Below are positions 46,572 through 54,816 of a DNA stretch of 64,000 nucleotides, piece by piece. The position numbers and the translations under genes are program-made. Under the pieces are notes generated by a model that saw nothing but the letters and a program-made list of their open reading frames with translations, had not been told where the DNA came from and searched no databases. Origin of the DNA: Streptomyces mirabilis (GTDB lineage: Bacteria > Actinomycetota > Actinomycetes > Streptomycetales > Streptomycetaceae); contig NZ_CP074102.1 in assembly GCF_018310535.1 (NCBI RefSeq), positions 6,510,001-6,574,000 on the forward strand, in the 5' to 3' direction. Numbering within the stretch: position 1 is the stretch's first letter; every line of letters begins with the position of its first letter.

Positions 46572-48233
46572 ATGGACGCGGGAGAGATCAACTCCGGTCA
46601 GGGGCAAGGGATTTCACGTGCGGGGCGGCGGGGCGAGACGCCGGGGGGTGAGCGGCTGGCGGACTGGGCCGACGGCCGGCTCGGCCTCTACGCGCTGGCC
46701 AAGGCCAACATGCGCAAGGTCTTCCCGGACCACTGGTCCTTCATGCTCGGCGAGGTCTGCCTCTACAGCTTCCTGATCCTGATCCTGACCGGCGTCTACC
46801 TCACGCTCTTCTTCGAGCCGAGCGCCTCCGAGGTCGTCTACCACGGCCCGTACGAGCCGCTCAACGGCATCCTCATGACCCGCGCCTACGAGTCCACCCT
46901 CCACATCAGCTTCGAGGTCCGCGGCGGACTCCTGGTCCGGCAGATCCACCATTGGGCGGCGATCGTCTTCCTCGCCGGCATGCTCGTGCACATGATGCGC
47001 GTCTTCTTCACCGGCGCGTTCCGCAAGCCCCGCGAGGTCAACTGGCTGTTCGGCTGGACCCTGTTGATGCTCGGCCTGATCACCGGCCTGACCGGCTACT
47101 CGCTCCCCGACGACCTGCTCTCCGGCACCGGCGTCCGCTTCGCCCAGGGCGCGATCCTGTCGGTCCCGATCGTGGGAACGTACCTCTCCTTCTTCCTCTT
47201 CGGAGGCGAGTTCCCGGGTCACGACATCATTCCGCGCTTCTTCCCGATCCACGTCCTCCTGCTGCCGGGCATCATGCTGGGCCTGGTGGTCGCCCATCTG
47301 ATCCTGGTCTTCTACCACAAGCACACGCAGTACCCGGGACCCGGACGCGACCAGAAGTCCGTCGTCGGGATGCCGTTCATGCCGGTCTACATGGCCAAGG
47401 CGGGCGGGTTCTTCTTCCTCGTCTTCGGGGTGCTGTCGCTGATGGGGGCGATCGCGACCATCAACCCCGTCTGGGCCTTCGGCCCCTACCGGCCGGACCT
47501 GGTGACGACCGGCGCACAGCCCGACTGGTACCTCGGCTTCTCCGAGGGGCTCATCCGGGTGATGCCGGGATGGGAGATCAACGCCTGGGGCCATACCCTC
47601 CAACTGGGTGTGTTCATCCCCTTCTCCCTCTTCCCGCTGATCATGACCGCCATCGCCGTCTACCCGTTCATCGAGGCGTGGATCACCGGGGACAGACGGG
47701 AACACCACATCCTGGACCGGCCGCGCAACGTGCCCACCCGCACCGGGCTCGGCGTCGCCTGGCTGACGCTGTACGGAGTGCTGCTGGTCGGCGGCGGCAA
47801 CGACCTGTGGGCCACCCACTTCCACCTCTCCATCAACGCCATCACCTGGTTCGTACGGGTCTCCTTCTTCGTCGCCCCGGCCCTCGCCTTCGTCGTCACG
47901 CGCCGGATCTGTATGGGACTCCAGCGACGGGACCGCGACAAGGTGCTGCACGGAAGGGAGTCCGGGATCATCCGGATGCTTCCGCACGGCGAGTACGTCG
48001 AGGTGCACGAACCGCTCTCACCGGCGCAGCGGTTCACGCTCACCCAGCACGAGCAGCCTCCGCCCTACGAGGTGGGACCGCTCGTGGACGCGAACGGCGT
48101 CGCCCGCCGGGTCGGCGCCGGCCGCAGACTGCGCGCCCGGCTCGCCCGCGCCATGTACGGGCCCGACACCCAGATTCCGAAGCCGACGCCGGAGGAGTAC
48201 CGGGAACTCACCAGCGGCGATCACCACCACTGA
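46572..48233 (+). CDS. orphan QcrB-like cytochrome b subunit
   Basis: This 553-residue protein matches the cytochrome b subunit of actinobacterial menaquinol:cytochrome c reductase. Haem-ligand histidines are His126 and His140 in QIHHWAAIVFLAGMLVHMM, and His227 and His242 in PIHVLLLPGIMLGLVVAHL (spacing 14 and 15). The quinol-site motif is PDWYLGFSEG. About eight membrane segments and a hydrophilic C-terminal tail are visible. No qcrA, qcrC or oxidase gene adjoins it, so it is probably a second copy. ATG 46572 was chosen behind GGGGGTGG. Its end overlaps the convergent dehydrogenase gene by 26 bp. Confidence 0.9.
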   Translation: MDAGEINSGQGQGISRAGRRGETPGGERLADWADGRLGLYALAKANMRKVFPDHWSFMLGEVCLYSFLILILTGVYLTLFFEPSASEVVYHGPYEPLNGILMTRAYESTLHISFEVRGGLLVRQIHHWAAIVFLAGMLVHMMRVFFTGAFRKPREVNWLFGWTLLMLGLITGLTGYSLPDDLLSGTGVRFAQGAILSVPIVGTYLSFFLFGGEFPGHDIIPRFFPIHVLLLPGIMLGLVVAHLILVFYHKHTQYPGPGRDQKSVVGMPFMPVYMAKAGGFFFLVFGVLSLMGAIATINPVWAFGPYRPDLVTTGAQPDWYLGFSEGLIRVMPGWEINAWGHTLQLGVFIPFSLFPLIMTAIAVYPFIEAWITGDRREHHILDRPRNVPTRTGLGVAWLTLYGVLLVGGGNDLWATHFHLSINAITWFVRVSFFVAPALAFVVTRRICMGLQRRDRDKVLHGRESGIIRMLPHGEYVEVHEPLSPAQRFTLTQHEQPPPYEVGPLVDANGVARRVGAGRRLRARLARAMYGPDTQIPKPTPEEYRELTSGDHHH

Positions 48234-49176
48234 GCACCTCGGCCCGGCACTCGGCCGGGGTGCCCCACGCGGTACGCAGGGCACGGGCCTTGGCCAGCCA
48301 CAGGGACAGGTCGTACTCCGCGGTGTAGCCGATCGCGCCGTGCAGCTGGAGCGCCGTGCGCGCGGTGACGTACGCGGCCTCGCAGGCCGTGACCTTGGCG
48401 GCGGCCACGTCGGCGGGCGCCATCGTCAGAGCCGCGCCGAACAGCAGCGGTCGCGCGAACTCCAGGGCGATCTTCGCGTCGGCGAGGCGATGCTTGACCG
48501 CCTGGAACGAGCCGACGGGGACGCCGAACTGGGTGCGCTGCTTGACGTAGGCGACGGTCCGGTCGAGGAGTGCGAGGCCGACGCCGAGGGCCTGGGCGGC
48601 GGTGGCGAGCCGGGCCCAGCCGAGGGCATGGGCGACGGGAGGGGCGGTGGAGAGCAGTTCACCGCCTGGTGACAGGGGCGTGAGGTGGCGGGCGGGGTCC
48701 AGGGAGGCGCGTACCGGGCCGTGGCCGGGCGCCAGACGCAGTCCGTCGGCGGCCAGGGCGAGGCGGGTGGTCGCCGCGTCGCCGTCCAGCGCGTACGCCC
48801 CGTCGAGGGCCAGCGTGGCCGACGCCTCGCCCGAGGCCAGCGACGGGAGCAGCCGCCCGGCGGGAAGGGGGTCCGCCAGCTCGGCCAGCAGGGCGGCCGC
48901 CGCGACCGTCTCCACCAGCGGCCCGGGCACCGCGTGCCGGCCCAACTCGATGAAGCCCACGGCCAGTTCCACCGGACGCGGGCCCATCCCCTCGTACGCC
49001 TCCGGCACCGCGAGCGCGAACACGCCCGCCTTGGCGATACGGGACCACAGCGCGCGGCCGCCGCCGTGGTCGCCGCGGCTCCAGTCCCGTACGACCGACG
49101 GGGTGTCCGCGGCCGTCAGCATCGCGTCCAGCGAGTCGGCGAACGCCCGCTGCTCGGCGTCGAGGAGGAAGCGCAT
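48208..49176 (-). CDS. acyl-CoA dehydrogenase, short subunit (FadE32/33-like)
   Basis: The 322-residue protein has the ACAD fold: MRFLLDAEQRAFADSLDAML at the N-terminus, GVFALAVPEAYEGMG, and the C-terminal helical domain with KQRTQFGVPVGSFQAVKHRLADAKI and LQLHGAIGYTAEYDLSLWLAKA. The length equals mycobacterial FadE32 (322) and approaches FadE33, short subunits of alpha2-beta2 dehydrogenases in steroid side-chain and ring catabolism. Its ATG overlaps the stop of the 381-residue partner by 1 nt. The 3' end overlaps the cytochrome b gene. The steroid role is inferred from context. Confidence 0.88.
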   Translation of the reverse strand: MRFLLDAEQRAFADSLDAMLTAADTPSVVRDWSRGDHGGGRALWSRIAKAGVFALAVPEAYEGMGPRPVELAVGFIELGRHAVPGPLVETVAAAALLAELADPLPAGRLLPSLASGEASATLALDGAYALDGDAATTRLALAADGLRLAPGHGPVRASLDPARHLTPLSPGGELLSTAPPVAHALGWARLATAAQALGVGLALLDRTVAYVKQRTQFGVPVGSFQAVKHRLADAKIALEFARPLLFGAALTMAPADVAAAKVTACEAAYVTARTALQLHGAIGYTAEYDLSLWLAKARALRTAWGTPAECRAEVLSGGDRRW

Positions 49177-50321
49177 CAGCGGCGGCCCTTCGGGAGGCCG
49201 AGCAGGCGCTCGGCGATGATGTCGCGCTGGATCTCGTTGGTGCCGGCGTAGATCGGACCGGCGAGCGAGAAGACGTACCCCTCGGACCAGTCCGTGTCCG
49301 CCGACTCCCCGTCCGGGCCGAGGAGATCGAGGGCCGTCTCGTGCAGCGCGATGTCGTACTCGGACCAGAAGACCTTGTTCAGGCTGGACTCCGGGCCCAT
49401 GGTCGCGCCGTCGAGGAAGCGGGAGGCATGGGCGTAGGTGAAGAGCTGGTAGGCGCGGGCGCCGATCACCGCGTCGGCCACCCGGTCCCGCAGCGCCGTG
49501 TCCGAGGGGTCGGCGCGGCCGCGCCACAGGGCCACCAGACGGTCCGAGGCGGCGAGGAATCGGCCCGGTGAACGCAGCGTCAGCCCTCGCTCGTTGCCCG
49601 CCGTCGACATGGCGACCCGCCAGCCCCCGCCCGGCTCGCCGATCACGTCCTCGTCCGGGACGAAGACCTCGTCGAGGAAGACCTCGGCGAAGGCCGGTCT
49701 GCCGTCGAGGCGGCCGATGGGGCGCACGGTGACCCCGGGCGCGCGCAGGTCGAACATCAGGTAGGTCAGGCCCTGATGAGGCCTCGGCGTGTCCGGCTCG
49801 CTGCGGAAGAGGCCGAACGCGCGGTCGGCGAAGGCGGCCCGTGACGACCAGGTCTTCTGCCCGCTCAGCAGCCAGCCCCCGTTCGTACGCACCGCACGCG
49901 AGGTGAGCGAGGCCAGGTCGGACCCCGCCTCCGGCTCGGACCACGCCTGCGCCCAGACGACCTCCCCGGTGGCCATGGAGGGCAGGATCCGGGCGCGCTG
50001 TTCCTCCGTGCCGTGGTCGAACAGGGTGGGCGCGAGGAGGTTGATGCCGTTCTGGCCGACCCGGCCCGGCGCGCCCGCCGCGTAGTACTCCTCCTCGAAC
50101 ACCAGCCAGCGCACGATGCCCGCGCCCCGGCCGCCGTACACCTCCGGCCAGGACACCACCGACCAGCGGTCGGCGGCGAGTTCGGCCTCCCACACGCGGT
50201 GTGCCGCGAAGCCCTCCTCGGTCTCCAGGGACCGGAGGGGCGTTTGTGGCACATGGGCGGCGAGCCAGGTCCGGGCCTCGGCGCGGAAGGCCTCGTCGGC
50301 GGGGGAGAGGGTCAGATCCAT
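49176..50321 (-). CDS. acyl-CoA dehydrogenase, long subunit (FadE31-like)
   Basis: The 381-residue ACAD has WAQAWSEPEAGSDLASLTSRAVRTNGGWLLSGQKTWSS (FAD and substrate region) and the C-terminal IYAGTNEIQRDIIAERLLGLP. It begins MDLTLSPADEAFRAEARTWLAAHVP. The length is close to mycobacterial FadE31 (377). With the adjacent short subunit it probably forms a heterotetramer acting on a steroid-derived CoA thioester. The ATG at 50321 follows GGGAAGG. It is divergent from ipdF, with a KstR2-like operator between them. Confidence 0.88.
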   Translation of the reverse strand: MDLTLSPADEAFRAEARTWLAAHVPQTPLRSLETEEGFAAHRVWEAELAADRWSVVSWPEVYGGRGAGIVRWLVFEEEYYAAGAPGRVGQNGINLLAPTLFDHGTEEQRARILPSMATGEVVWAQAWSEPEAGSDLASLTSRAVRTNGGWLLSGQKTWSSRAAFADRAFGLFRSEPDTPRPHQGLTYLMFDLRAPGVTVRPIGRLDGRPAFAEVFLDEVFVPDEDVIGEPGGGWRVAMSTAGNERGLTLRSPGRFLAASDRLVALWRGRADPSDTALRDRVADAVIGARAYQLFTYAHASRFLDGATMGPESSLNKVFWSEYDIALHETALDLLGPDGESADTDWSEGYVFSLAGPIYAGTNEIQRDIIAERLLGLPKGRR

Positions 50322-50334
50322 CGGCAGCACCTTC

Positions 50335-50354
50335 CCTAACAAGTGTTTGGTAGG
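50335..50354. promoter_or_regulatory. KstR2-like operator, ipdF/fadE divergent promoter
   Basis: On the minus strand this reads CCTACCAAACACTTGTTAGG. Its centre matches the mycobacterial KstR2 consensus AnCAAGnnCTTGnT except for one G to A change. It shares 16 of 20 positions with the site at 56472-56491. A TAGCGT -10 (50356-50361) follows immediately and lies 6 nt before the ipdF ATG, so binding would block initiation. Confidence 0.75.
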
Positions 50355-50367
50355 TTAGCGTGGAGGT

Positions 50368-51159
50368 ATGAGCGACGTCGAGAGTCCGGCGTACGTCACC
50401 GGGCACGGGCTGCTGACCGGGCGCACCGCCGTCATCACCGCCGCCGCGGGCGCGGGCATCGGCGGGGCGACGGCGCGCAGGTTCCTGGAGGAGGGGGCGC
50501 GGGTGGTCATCAGTGACGCCCACGTCCGCCGCCTCAAGGAGAGCGAAGAGGCCCTCGCCGCGGAGTTCGGCGCGGCGAACGTCGCCTCGCTGCCGTGCGA
50601 CGTGACGGACGAGCAGCAGGTGGAAGCCCTGTTCACGCTGGCGGGAGACCTTCACGACGGCCTGGACATCGTCGTCAACAACGCGGGCCTCGGTGGCACT
50701 TGTGCCCTCGTCGACATGACCGACGAGCAGTGGTCGCGGGTGCTGGACGTGACGCTGAACGGCACGTTCCGGTGCACCCGGGCCGCCCTGCGCCGTTTCC
50801 GGGACCAGGGCGGCGGCGGAGTCGTCGTCAACAACGCCTCCGTCATCGGCTGGCGCGCCCAGACCGGTCAGGCGCACTACGCCGCCGCCAAGGCGGGGGT
50901 CATGGCGCTCACCCGGTGCGCGGCCGTCGAGGCCGCCGAGTACGGGGTGCGCGTCAACGCGGTCTCACCGAGTCTCGCCATGCACCCGCACCTGGTGAAG
51001 GTGACCACGCCCGAGCTGCTGGAGGAACTGACGGGCCGCGAGGCCTTCGGCCGCTACGCCGAGCCCTGGGAGGTGGCCAACGTGATCGTGTTCCTGGCGT
51101 CCGGCTACTCCTCGTACATGACCGGCGAAGTCGTCTCCGTCAGCAGCCAACATGCGTAG
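50368..51159 (+). CDS. ipdF: IpdF-like short-chain dehydrogenase (steroid C/D ring catabolism)
   Basis: The 263-residue SDR has the cofactor motif VITAAAGAGIGGATARRF, LDIVVNNAGLGG, and the catalytic Ser and Tyr-Lys in VVVNNASVIGWRAQ and HYAAAKAGVMALTRCAAVEAAEYGVRVNAVSPS. It closely resembles mycobacterial IpdF (Rv3559c, 262 residues), including AEPWEVANVIVFLAS and the C-terminal TGEVVSVSSQHA. IpdF oxidizes the 5-hydroxyl of the HIP-CoA-derived intermediate. GGAGG is only 1 nt from the ATG, and the -10 lies 6 nt upstream, so a leaderless start is likely. kstR2 follows in the same direction. Confidence 0.88.
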   Translation: MSDVESPAYVTGHGLLTGRTAVITAAAGAGIGGATARRFLEEGARVVISDAHVRRLKESEEALAAEFGAANVASLPCDVTDEQQVEALFTLAGDLHDGLDIVVNNAGLGGTCALVDMTDEQWSRVLDVTLNGTFRCTRAALRRFRDQGGGGVVVNNASVIGWRAQTGQAHYAAAKAGVMALTRCAAVEAAEYGVRVNAVSPSLAMHPHLVKVTTPELLEELTGREAFGRYAEPWEVANVIVFLASGYSSYMTGEVVSVSSQHA

Positions 51160-51186
51160 GGCGCCGTCGGCCGGCACCCCTGGGAC

Positions 51187-51199
51187 CACAATGGAACCG
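51187..51199 (+). promoter_or_regulatory. -10 box with leaderless start of kstR2
   Basis: CACAAT (51187-51192) lies 6 nt before the GTG at 51199, identical in sequence to the hisI -10. No ribosome binding site is visible, and no KstR2-like operator overlaps it, so kstR2 may be read from its own promoter besides that of ipdF. Confidence 0.45.
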
Positions 51200-51810
51200 T
51201 GCCTACCAAGAAGAAGCCCCAGGTGACCGCCACCCCCGAGCGGCGCCGCGAACTCCTCGACACCGCCGCGGAGGTCTTCGCCGAGCAGGGCTACAACGCC
51301 ACCACCGTACGCAAGATCGCGGACGAGGCCGGGATGCTCGCGGGCAGCCTCTACTACCACTTCGACTCCAAGGAATCGATGCTGGAGGAGATCCTGCGGA
51401 CCTTCCTCGACGAGCTCTGGGAGGGCTACGACGCCGTCCTGGACGCCGAACTCGATCCGCGCCGGACGCTGGAGGCCCTGGTCACCGAGTCCTTCCGGGA
51501 GATCGACCGGCACCGTGCCGCCGTCGCCATCTACCAGAAGGAGTCCCGGCACCTCGCCGCCCAGCAGCGCTTCGCCTTCCTCGCCGACTCGCAGCGCAAC
51601 TTCGAGAAGGCGTGGCTGAGCACGCTGGAGCGCGGCGTGGCCGCCGAGGTCTTCCGGGCCGACCTCGACATCCGGCTCACCTACCGCTTCGTGCGCGACA
51701 CGGTGTGGGTCGCCGCGTCCTGGTACCGGCCCGGCGGACAGCACAGCCCCGAGGAGATCGCCCGGCAGTACCTGTCGATGGTGCTGGACGGCATCTCCGT
51801 ACGCGAATAG
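51199..51810 (+). CDS. kstR2: TetR-family repressor KstR2
   Basis: The 203-residue protein has a TetR DNA-binding domain (RRRELLDTAAEVFAEQGYNATTVRKIADEAGMLAGSLYYHFDSKESMLEEIL, recognition helix about residues 46-66) and a ligand domain strongly resembling mycobacterial KstR2 (Rv3557c), notably FRADLDIRLTYRFVRDTVWVAASWYRPGG near the C-terminus. KstR2 represses the HIP regulon and is relieved by HIP-CoA. The gene sits between ipdF and fadA6 as in Mycobacterium, and matching operators exist in the cluster. Confidence 0.9.
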   Translation: MPTKKKPQVTATPERRRELLDTAAEVFAEQGYNATTVRKIADEAGMLAGSLYYHFDSKESMLEEILRTFLDELWEGYDAVLDAELDPRRTLEALVTESFREIDRHRAAVAIYQKESRHLAAQQRFAFLADSQRNFEKAWLSTLERGVAAEVFRADLDIRLTYRFVRDTVWVAASWYRPGGQHSPEEIARQYLSMVLDGISVRE

Positions 51811-51838
51811 CCCATGTCTGCGATAGCCCATGTCTGTG
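51807..51838 (+). repeat. 16-bp tandem duplication between kstR2 and fadA6
   Basis: ATAGCCCATGTCTGCG (51807-51822) is repeated as ATAGCCCATGTCTGTG (51823-51838). The first copy includes the kstR2 stop codon. It looks like a simple slippage duplication that lengthened the spacer to 39 bp. Confidence 0.8.
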
Positions 51839-51849
51839 AGGGAGTTGTC

Positions 51850-53007
51850 ATGGCCGAGGCCTACATCGTCGAAGCGGTCCGTACGCCCGTCGGGCGGCGC
51901 GGGGGAGGTCTGAGCGGCGTCCACCCGGCCGACCTCGGCGCGCATGTCCTCAAGGCGCTGGTCGAGCGCTCCGGAGTGGACCCGGCCGCCGTCGAGGACG
52001 TCGTCTTCGGCTGCCTGGACACCGTGGGACCGCAGGCCGGGGACATCGCCCGCACCTGCTGGCTGGCGGCAGGGCTCCCCGAGGAGGTGCCGGGCGTCAC
52101 CGTCGACCGGCAGTGCGGCTCCTCCCAGCAGGCCGTGCACTTCGCCGCCCAGGGCGTCCTGTCCGGCACCCAGGACCTGGTGGTCGCGGGCGGCGTGCAG
52201 AACATGAGCCAGATTCCCATCGCCTTCGCCTCCCGCCAGGCCGCCGAACCCCTCGGCCTCACCGAAGGCCCCTTCGCCGGCAGCGAGGGCTGGCGGGCGC
52301 GCTACGGCGACCGGCCCGTCAACCAGTTCGCCGGCGCCGAGATGATCGCCGCCAAGTGGGGCATCAGCCGCCCCGACCAGGAGGAGTTCGCCCTCCGCTC
52401 GCACCGGCGGGCGATCCGCGCCATCGACGAGGGCCGCTTCGCCCGCGAGACCGTGGCCTACGGCGAGGTCACCGTCGACGAGGGCCCGCGCCGGGACACC
52501 TCACTGGAGAAGATGGCGGGCCTGAAGCCGGTCGTCGAGGGCGGCACCATCACCGCCGCCTGCTCCTCCCAGGTCTCCGACGGCGCCGCCGCGATGCTGC
52601 TCGCCTCCGAGCGGGCGGTACGGGAGCACGGGCTGACCCCGCGCGCCCGCGTGCACCACCTCTCCGTACGCGGCGAGGACCCCATCCGCATGCTGTCCGC
52701 GCCCATCCCGGCCACCGCGTACGCCCTGAAGAAGACCGGCATGTCCCTCGACGCCATCGACCTCGTCGAGATCAACGAGGCCTTCGCCCCGGTCGTCCTC
52801 GCCTGGCTCAAGGAGACCGGCGCCGACCCGGAGAAGGTCAACGTCAACGGCGGCGCCATCGCTCTGGGGCATCCGCTGGGGGCGACGGGCGTGAAACTGA
52901 TGACGACGCTCCTGCACGAACTGGAGCGCACCGGCGGCCGGTTCGGCCTCCAGACGATGTGCGAGGGCGGCGGCCAGGCGAACGTGACGATCATCGAACG
53001 GCTCTGA
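51850..53007 (+). CDS. fadA6: acetyl-CoA acetyltransferase FadA6-like thiolase
   Basis: The 385-residue thiolase starts MAEAYIVEAVRTPVGRRGGGLSGVHPADLGAHVL. The nucleophile is Cys89 in VTVDRQCGSSQQAVH; His341 in GGAIALGHPLGATG and Cys371 in QTMCEGGGQANV complete the active site. In Mycobacterium FadA6 cleaves the beta-keto product of C/D ring degradation (MOODA-CoA). The ATG at 51850 has GAGGGAG upstream. Its 3' end overlaps the convergent ipdC gene by 17 bp. Confidence 0.92.
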   Translation: MAEAYIVEAVRTPVGRRGGGLSGVHPADLGAHVLKALVERSGVDPAAVEDVVFGCLDTVGPQAGDIARTCWLAAGLPEEVPGVTVDRQCGSSQQAVHFAAQGVLSGTQDLVVAGGVQNMSQIPIAFASRQAAEPLGLTEGPFAGSEGWRARYGDRPVNQFAGAEMIAAKWGISRPDQEEFALRSHRRAIRAIDEGRFARETVAYGEVTVDEGPRRDTSLEKMAGLKPVVEGGTITAACSSQVSDGAAAMLLASERAVREHGLTPRARVHHLSVRGEDPIRMLSAPIPATAYALKKTGMSLDAIDLVEINEAFAPVVLAWLKETGADPEKVNVNGGAIALGHPLGATGVKLMTTLLHELERTGGRFGLQTMCEGGGQANVTIIERL

Positions 53008-54046
53008 GACCCAGCGCGCCGAGAGTCTCGTCCGCCTGTGCCATCACCCGCTCCACCAGCTCCTTGCACGACGGCAGATCCTCGATCACCCCCGCGACCT
53101 GCCCCGACGCCATCACCCCCAGGTCCGTACGCCCGTCCACCATCGACGCCTTCAGGAGCATCGGAGTGTTCGCGGCGAGCAGCACCTGGCTCCAGGTCAG
53201 CTCCTTGCCGTGCCTCATGGCGAGACCGTCGCGGACCATCCGCGGCCAGGAGAGCCCGGACATCCTCCGGAACCGGGCGGCCCGGCGGACGGCCCCTGCG
53301 AGGGCCCTCGCACGGCCGGACCTCTCCAAGAAGTCGACGAAGTCCGTGCGCAGCATGCGATGGGGGAGGCCGTCCACGGCCGAGGTGACCGTGACGTCCC
53401 TGACCGTGGCCGCCAGGTACTTCGCCTTCACCGCGGACGGGACCGTCGAGTCCGAGGTGAGCAGGAAACGGGTGCCCATGGCGATGCCCGCCGCCCCGTA
53501 CGCCAGCGCCGCGACCAGCCCCCGCCCGTCGTGGAAACCGCCCGCCGCGACCACCGGGATGTCCACCGCGTCCACCACCTGCGGCAGCAGCACCGTCGTC
53601 GCGACCTCGCCGGTGTGGCCGCCGCCCTCTCCGCCCTGCACGATCACCGCGTCCGCGCCCCAGGCGGCCACCTTCTCGGCGTGCCGGCGTGCCCCGACGG
53701 AGGGGACGACGACCACGCCCGCCTCCTTCAGCTCGGCGATCAGCTCGCGGGAGGGCGCGAGGGCGAAGGACGCGACCCGCACCCCCTCCTCGACGATGAT
53801 CCGCACCCGCTCGCCCGCGTCCCCGGCGTCGGCACGCAGATTCACGCCGAACGGCGCGTCCGTACGGGACTTGACCTCGCGTATGGCCTCTCTCAGATGG
53901 TCGAGGGTCATCGTCGCGGAGGCCAGGATGCCCAGCGCCCCCGCGTTCGCCGTGGCGGAGACCAGGCGGGGTCCGGCCACCCACCCCATACCGGTCTGCA
54001 CGATGGGGTGACGGACACCTACGAGGCGGGTGAGCGCGGTCTCCAT
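52991..54046 (-). CDS. ipdC: IpdC-like FMN-dependent nitronate monooxygenase-family protein
   Basis: The 351-residue barrel belongs to the 2-nitropropane dioxygenase/NMO family: LVGVRHPIVQTGMGWVAGPRLVSATANAGALGILAS at the N-terminus, GADAVIVQGGEGGGHTG with the FMN-phosphate and histidine region, and AGGFHDGRGLVAALAYGAAGIAMGTRFL. The position next to ipdB and ipdA matches IpdC (Rv3553), an NMO-like reductase required for C/D ring catabolism. The ATG overlaps the ipdB stop by 1 nt. Confidence 0.9.
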   Translation of the reverse strand: METALTRLVGVRHPIVQTGMGWVAGPRLVSATANAGALGILASATMTLDHLREAIREVKSRTDAPFGVNLRADAGDAGERVRIIVEEGVRVASFALAPSRELIAELKEAGVVVVPSVGARRHAEKVAAWGADAVIVQGGEGGGHTGEVATTVLLPQVVDAVDIPVVAAGGFHDGRGLVAALAYGAAGIAMGTRFLLTSDSTVPSAVKAKYLAATVRDVTVTSAVDGLPHRMLRTDFVDFLERSGRARALAGAVRRAARFRRMSGLSWPRMVRDGLAMRHGKELTWSQVLLAANTPMLLKASMVDGRTDLGVMASGQVAGVIEDLPSCKELVERVMAQADETLGALGLRAVR

Positions 54047-54816
54047 CAGCTCCTGACCTCTCGGTCCCGGGTGCCGCCCGGATCGATGACTTCGCGGATC
54101 AGTCCCAGCTCCTGGGGCGTCGGTTCACGGGTGCGGGGCACCTCGTCGGGGACCGACAGCCGAAAGCCCGTCGCCTCCCGCACCTGCTCCACCGTGACGC
54201 CCGGGTGCAGCGAGGCGAGGCGCATCGAGTGGTCGGGGGTGGCGAAGTCGAAGACGCCGAGGTCGCTCACCACGCGCGGCACGCGGTGGAAGCGGGTGGC
54301 GCTCGGGCCCGCGGCGGCGGCACGGTCGTACCCCACCCCGCACACCATGTCGACCCGCTCGACGAAGACGCGCGGCGAGTGCCTGGGAACCCAGTAACTG
54401 GTCGGGTTGTTCAGGGTGTTGACCGGCGCGCCGCGCACGCCGAGGAGCTGACGCGTGGGCCTGGACCAGTCACCGATGCAGGAGATGTTCTGGTTGCCGA
54501 AGCGGTCGAGCTGGCTCGCGCCCATCATCACGTGCCGACGTCCGCCGGTGACCATGGTCAGGTGCTGCCGGTACGGCAGCCAGCCCTCCGGGGTGCCGTC
54601 GAGACCGACGAGCATCGCCTCGCCGTCGGTCAGCAGCAGATCGGGGGAGAAGGTGCGCTTGGCGAGACGGGCGCCGATGGAGGGGATGGGGCCCATGGGG
54701 CTGGCGAGCACCTCGCCGTTGTCCCGCCAGGCCTCGGCGCAGGCGATCACGCAGTACTCGGCGCGGGTGACCCCGGGCGCGGGGGCGCCGGGGGCGGGTA
54801 CGGATGCGGGGTTCAT
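54046..54816 (-). CDS. ipdB: IpdB, beta subunit of the COCHEA-CoA ring-C hydrolase
   Basis: The 256-residue class I CoA-transferase-like subunit has RAEYCVIACAEAWRDNGEVLASPMGPIPSIGARLAKRTFSPDLLLTDGEA, VMMGASQLDRFGNQNISCIGDW and the C-terminus TPQELGLIREVIDPGGTRDREVRS, very like mycobacterial IpdB (Rv3552). IpdAB opens the last steroid ring hydrolytically and is not a true CoA-transferase. The ATG overlaps the ipdA stop by 4 bp. A short Pro/Ala-rich N-terminal segment (NPASVPAPGAPAPG) is extra. Confidence 0.92.
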   Translation of the reverse strand: MNPASVPAPGAPAPGVTRAEYCVIACAEAWRDNGEVLASPMGPIPSIGARLAKRTFSPDLLLTDGEAMLVGLDGTPEGWLPYRQHLTMVTGGRRHVMMGASQLDRFGNQNISCIGDWSRPTRQLLGVRGAPVNTLNNPTSYWVPRHSPRVFVERVDMVCGVGYDRAAAAGPSATRFHRVPRVVSDLGVFDFATPDHSMRLASLHPGVTVEQVREATGFRLSVPDEVPRTREPTPQELGLIREVIDPGGTRDREVRS

